A stretch of DNA of 64,000 nucleotides from Aphrocallistes beatrix (lineage: Eukaryota > Porifera > Hexactinellida > Sceptrulophora > Aphrocallistidae): positions 124,001 through 188,000 of the forward strand of contig OY725495.1 in the NCBI GenBank assembly GCA_963281255.1. Direction: 5' to 3'. A model generated the notes under the pieces. That model was not told the origin of the DNA. It made no database searches and saw nothing but the letters and a program-made list of their open reading frames with translations. Position 1 is the first letter of the stretch. The number at the start of each line of letters is the position of its first letter. This document shows positions 58,901 to 64,000 of this stretch, in pieces. A program made the position numbers and the translations under genes.

Positions 58901-61900
58901 AGCACGAGAAGAAACAAACTCCAAACACACATGCTGGAATATGAAACAGAAACTAATGTCAATCCATTTATCTTCAAAATTCTCATACACAATGGGATCC
59001 CGGATTACACTTGTAGGTCGTTCAAACTCCTCCATGGTCTCGCCTAGATTCTTACTCAGGAAAGTTTTAAACGCATCCATTTGTTTTTTGTCTGCCATAC
59101 AATGCGAGTCCGAGATATAAACTTCAAATCTGAAATTCGGTATCTTATGACACATTGGCATGTGGAGATTATGTTCAAACAAGACCTTATAATTGAGCTT
59201 TTCTTTCAAAATTCTCGAGTCTTCCCTCACAAATATGCCTTCCTTCGTATCAAACAGTGCTGTGAATACATCATTACCTTGAAGTTCGATTCTCATAACG
59301 TCAAGAAGGCATGGACCTGTGTACTGAGACTTTTCGAAATTATAACGTTCTTTCAGATCTAGAGGAGAAGATAGAGGCGACTTCGAACGTTCAGGTGTTT
59401 TATATGGTGAATTGTCACCTCGATTCCTGTGGGACCAAGTACCTTTCTCCCCATCAGACAGAAAAACATTCGAGACTGTGACATGCCCGAGCTCGCCAAT
59501 GAATAGATACGGAGAAAACCCATGAGAAGGAATGAAAATAATCGGACTCGCGGCTGATACATCTAACTTAATACGTGGATGTCTGTTTGGACCAGAATAA
59601 GTAACGTTTCCGCTTGATTCAGCTTTCATTCTCTGGAAAGCATCTATCAGTTGGAAGAAATGCTGACAAAAAGCTAGATTCTCGCTCAGAAATCTTTTCG
59701 TATGCACATACCTAACTGAAGACATTCTGAAGCTTGCTCGTATATCACATTCTCTCTTAAGGTCAGGGTCTGAATCAACATATTTGAAGAAATCAAAATA
59801 CAACGCATTTTCCCCATGTGTCACGAATTTCTCCCTGTACAGATTACCATGAGGAGATAAATCGATTAAACTAGCTTTACCTAACTCGCCTACAACACTA
59901 ATATCCCCTTTCTCTATCTTGACGCTAGATTTAAAACCAGTTGCAGAGTTGCAAGTCAATGGGTAATTCGATTTATTGAAAACAACTATGAGCGAGTTGA
60001 TAGTAACATTGAGAAGCAAAGACAAATTTAGTTTAGTGGTACCATCAGCTGGTAACTCAGGTTGGATAGAGTTAGACACTGATACAGGAATTGGCACCTC
60101 CACTTCATCTGGGTCTGGAAGAGGTGTGGGTAGAAAATAAGGACTTTTGGTATCAAAAGATTTTAACGGAGTGTTTGGAGACTGGAGAAGTGGAATAAAA
60201 GGTACGGATTGAACAGGACTTTGCTCTCGGGACACTGAAGTAGCTGGTGTAACTAAATTGTCGTTCTTCGGCGTTAATCCAAAGAAATCCAGCAGCAACA
60301 CCCATGTCTGCAGGTTGACTATCATGTGAATATGGTTCATGATTACACTAGCATGCAGGCTGATATTCTGATAGAATTCAGCAAATTCGGGATGGCTGGG
60401 GCTAACGTAGGTTACTTTCGTAGAGACTAGATTCTGCATTTCCAAAGGTTTTTGTTCGTACTTCTTCTTATTTACACCCAACACTGACTCGTTCAGACTC
60501 AGCTCATAACTTCTCAATGGGGACTGGTAGGAGATTATTTCTGGGAGGGTCGAATAGGAACAAAATGCATCTTTATTTGTTGAATAGTCTTGTAAATAAG
60601 AAGTAACTACGAAGGTCTTCTTCTCACAATCATTTAAAAGATCATATCCCCTGACTCCTCCCAGTCGTGTGTCGACAACGAGTATATAAGGCTCTTCTCG
60701 GTAGGCTGAAGCTGAAAAGTTACTCGTAGAAAACGCAACAATATCTTTCGTCTCCAAACCGATATCCTGCGATATCGTGAGGGTTACATTGTGCACTGAG
60801 CATCCAACAGAAAATAAAATAGCTTCGAACCCTTCATCGCCTTGGATTCTATCAGAATCGTTCGCTAGAGGGTTAGGATTCGATACAACTATTGTTTTCT
60901 TTACAGTAGAGTTTTGATAGAGAATTTCCTTCAGAGAATCAAAACATACTTTATGGAGATTTATTTGAATATTTTCGTACAAGGAAGCAATTAAAACGAG
61001 CTGAGCTTTCGGGAAAACCTTTAAATCAGAATTTGCTAGCTTTTTCAGTGATTGACACTCAAACATAGAAAGATTTGCATCCAACTTACGAAGGACCTCA
61101 ATTTTCGTATTCATATTCTCTAGGATGCGATAGGTTTGGCTATCTATCTTAGCGAGCATGTATATATTGCGGACTAAGATGGAGATGTGTTCAAATTTAG
61201 AATTGATCTCAGTTTCAGAGCAATTAGAGATGGTTATCTCTCCCAAGTTGAATACAAAACAATCTTTTCGGTTGTTCTGATTCTCTAATTGTACGGTGGG
61301 AGCATGGATCAATATGTTGTAAGAAATAATTAATTCTTCTCCACTTATCGATGGTTTTTCGTCATGAAATGGAATCTCAGAAGTTTCTCCTTTGTGGAAA
61401 AGAGAATATGCCATATCTTTGGCAGCAGATTGTAAAGATTCGCGTGCTTTAGAAATATAATACTGGAAATCAGAAAAGCACTGCTGTACACAAAATAAGA
61501 AGTTCGAGCAGTGCGTATAGCGAACTGAAGCTAGTTGCAAGTCCAAGTGAAGTTGACTCTTGTCTGATTTGTATATTACTTCGAAGTTAAAAGCATTCGA
61601 ATCAACATTATCTTTACTGGTCGCTTGTTCTAATTTCCCGACACGCAATACCCTCTGATTCGGTATCTTTTCCATTATGTTGTCCAGAGAAATGCCTCGT
61701 AAATATCCAGTCAAGTCAATTTGGTCATGCACAATCATTTTTAGCTCTAAACCATAGCCATTGATGAGGGCAACTTCTTTAAGATCGTTGGGACCTTCAC
61801 TGCATACAAACTTAGCAGTTAGATATTTGAATTTGGCGTATATCTCTCTTCGACACTCGCTTAAATTATTCTGAGACTTATTTATAATTCCTTGGGCTGT

Positions 61901-64000
61901 ATCCGAATGCAGATTTTTGTAACCTTGAAGTTGCAAAGAATTAAAGAAAGCTAATATTTCAACTAAAGTCTCTTGATTCGCGATTATATTTAAAGATGTA
62001 AAATTCGCGTTAATGATTTCAGTGTTACAAGGAAATTTAGAATTAGGCGATTCCTGGAAGATAACTTCTCTATCTAACTTAAGTAACGCATTCGCTTCAT
62101 ATTCAGGGACCTGAAATACAGAGTAGAACATGTCGATTGAAGTGCTCTTCTCGCTATGAACAGGACTCGAGGCGTATACTAAGTTCCCATCATCTTCTTT
62201 AAAATACTTATCTTTCCCCTGACTATAAATCAGCAAGTCGTACTGCGTTCCAAACCTCTGTATCGCATCTGCTACGAACACATCCTGTATGGTAAGGGAC
62301 TGCTTGTAGTCGTATGGGCGTTGCATATGGTTAAGCTGGATGCCGGGAACTCGTAGCTGCGTTATAATCCTATTGTGATGTGAGAAAGAGAGTGTCACTT
62401 CCTGGAAAGTGAAGCTTGCATCGAGTAGCTTCGTTTCCATCAGTAGCCTTCGCTTCTCAACGTTCCAATAATTCAGTTGATCTGACCAGAGAATGCTAGA
62501 ATTCGTCATAGAGGAAGTGGTAGGGGTAATATCTTGAACTAAAATTGGGATCGGTTTAACAGGCCCAGTACTTGAAACTACTGAACTTTTCGGACTTTTG
62601 AGAATCGTTTTTAGGAAATTTTCTTGTATATGCAAGATTGTATTGAATTTCTCTTCGTCAATGTGAATATCCAACCTAGGCAGGGCTCCGGTTATGGCGA
62701 TATTTGACTCTGAGGGATCGCACGTAAACCTCAGGCGGCGACAGAGCTGGAGACAAACAGTTAACTTATCAAGGACGTGAAATGGGGTTGAAGGTTGCTT
62801 ATAAGCCATTTTCCAGGATTCCGAACTGAAATTGTCAGTCACTAGTATCTGTAGATTATTGATAACCAGTTGATATCGGTCATATAGTTTATGCAAAAGA
62901 GTCTTGCCCAGGTAATCCGCGAATGTTTCAACAGCATTGGGGTCAGTTGGAGTGAGTGTAGAGATTCTTTCTTGAGGAGTCATCGCACCGATTGGAGTAA
63001 CAAAATCATCATCACCATCATCATCATCATCATCTCCATTGTCCAAAGAAAAGGCAATTTCTTGACTGTTTTCATCCATTGTTTTGAGAGAGAACAAGCC
63101 GAGATCGATGATAACAGCTCTACTCTCTTGCACACAGAAGTTTTCTGGGAGAACGAAACAAGGTGCGGAAATTTCTAAATCGACATTGAGGTGCTTTGAG
63201 CTCCACCATCTCTCTTCCTGTAAAGCTTCAGCGATTACAGGACGGATCTCTTTCACGGTGTAAGATTTAAGAGCTGCGATTTTCTCGCGAAAAATAACCG
63301 TTAGGTTCGCCTCCAGGTTAGAGCCGCTTGGTATTGAAGGCAGCCTGAAAAAGTCTTGTAATAAGCTAACAATGCTCATGTTGCAAATCACTTCTAACGG
63401 CTGGGAACGACCTGAAATACTCAAGTCAGCGTACTTTTTGGATTTCCTTTTCACCACGCACAAAGAAAACAATTCATTAGTCGGTGATTGTCTGTCTCGA
63501 ATTGGCTCAACTAGTATAGGGAAAAAAGATTGAGAGTGATGTTTGTCAAGGATTTGAATGGAAATGAGAGAAAGGTCGAAGCGATAATAGTTAATTCTCG
63601 GCCNNNNNNNNNNNNNNNNNNNNNNNNNNNNNNNNNNNNNNNNNNNNNNNNNNNNNNNNNNNNNNNNNNNNNNNNNNNNNNNNNNNNNNNNNNNNNNNNN
63701 NNNNNNNNNNNNNNNNNNNNNNNNNNNNNNNNNNNNNNNNNNNNNNNNNNNNNNNNNNNNNNNNNNNNNNNNNNNNNNNNNNNNNNNNNNNNNNNNNNNN
63801 NNNCAGTGAGTTGAGTCTGCTCGGACTTGGTGAGGCTGACAGAAGACTCCAAGTGTTTTGCATATGCTCGAGTGTAGAAGAGTAGCATGGTGAGACGACG
63901 CGAAATATACTTCCATGTCATTCTGCGATTTCGTTCAGCAATTCGTGTTTGGTGGACTTTAAATGCAAACTGCCACCATAGTTTAGCATTTCCCATGACA
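52933..64000 (-). CDS. VPS13: VPS13 (bridge-like lipid transfer protein), 5'-partial and interrupted by a gap
   Basis: Two 3' exons join cleanly: 53725-63603 (9879 nt, one open exon) and 52933-53657 (LGA|GLSSFTSGLLGGV). Beyond an assembly gap, 63804-64000 encodes WWQFAFKVHQTRIAERNRRM, then TWKYISRR, a VPS13 segment that lies after the N-terminal Chorein domain, which is outside the window. The long exon contains the repeating-beta-groove body, the VAB (SHR-BD) region with Asn-rich motifs, and the C-terminal ATG2-C/PH-like end (GFTGLLKDVTHGLSDSASKI). VPS13 moves lipids between membranes at contact sites. The isoform (A/C- or D-like) is not assigned. Readings across the gap change frame, so the 200 N are only a placeholder. 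Confidence 0.9.
63604..63803. other. assembly gap (200 N)
   Basis: Exactly 200 N inside VPS13. The coding frames on the two sides do not meet at this length, so the true size differs or an intron or exon is missing. Confidence 0.98.

Noticed and set aside
53714-63916. Single 3400-codon reading of VPS13 running through the N gap
   Set aside because: Upstream of the gap this frame is out of register; the real frame there encodes the WWQFAFKVHQTRIAERNRRM segment.

Overview
The window is nuclear DNA from an animal with a compact, AT-rich genome. Most introns that can be resolved are only 55-80 bp, intergenic gaps are mostly 0.2-1 kb, and many long coding regions have no introns. Clear animal orthologues (KLHL8, ataxin-10, VPS13, a glutamate-type SLC1 transporter) sit with caspase-like proteins, SRCR-like receptors, coiled-coil/NHL proteins, a very large GTPase and a TRP channel. 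The mix and compactness suggest a demosponge (Amphimedon-like). That is an inference from content, not proven by any one locus. Nearly all genes lie on the minus strand; the exceptions are one secreted metallo-beta-lactamase-fold gene and three small bZIP genes.

Layout, left to right. 0.6-5.5 kb: two single-pass surface proteins, one with two degenerate SRCR-like domains, then a coiled-coil/NHL protein and a multi-pass, possibly Frizzled-like, receptor. 5.9-10.5 kb: a six-exon ankyrin-TRP channel. 11.5-15 kb: a secreted protein with two almost identical DNase I-like domains, divergently paired with a secreted ComEC-type metallo-beta-lactamase-fold protein. 15.6-18.3 kb: two tandem caspase-like genes sharing a duplicated 3' block. 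19.1-33.2 kb: KLHL8, whose six exons add up exactly to a 627-residue BTB-BACK-Kelch protein. One of its introns is 11.3 kb and holds four intronless bZIP genes, an intronless ataxin-10 gene and several MITE-like repeats. Another intron holds an intronless calmodulin-like gene.

33.3-44.8 kb: a small unknown protein, a homocysteine S-methyltransferase, a 1735-residue very large GTPase, a CFAP97-type protein, an RmlC-RmlD rhamnose-synthesis fusion and a second coiled-coil/NHL protein. 45.1-50.5 kb: four tandem peroxisomal sarcosine/pipecolate oxidase genes showing mosaic gene conversion. 50.8-52.3 kb: the SLC1 transporter. 52.9 kb to the right edge: most of VPS13, with a 9.9 kb coding exon interrupted by a 200-N assembly gap.

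The best candidate for something undescribed is the family of 139-157-residue intronless bZIP proteins in the KLHL8 intron. They share a CNC/Maf-like layout and an N-terminal Cys-Ala-Lys-Ile-Leu motif. One member has lost the invariant DNA-contacting arginine, and two form a recent head-to-head inverted duplication. No prokaryotic system, CRISPR array or rRNA gene was seen.
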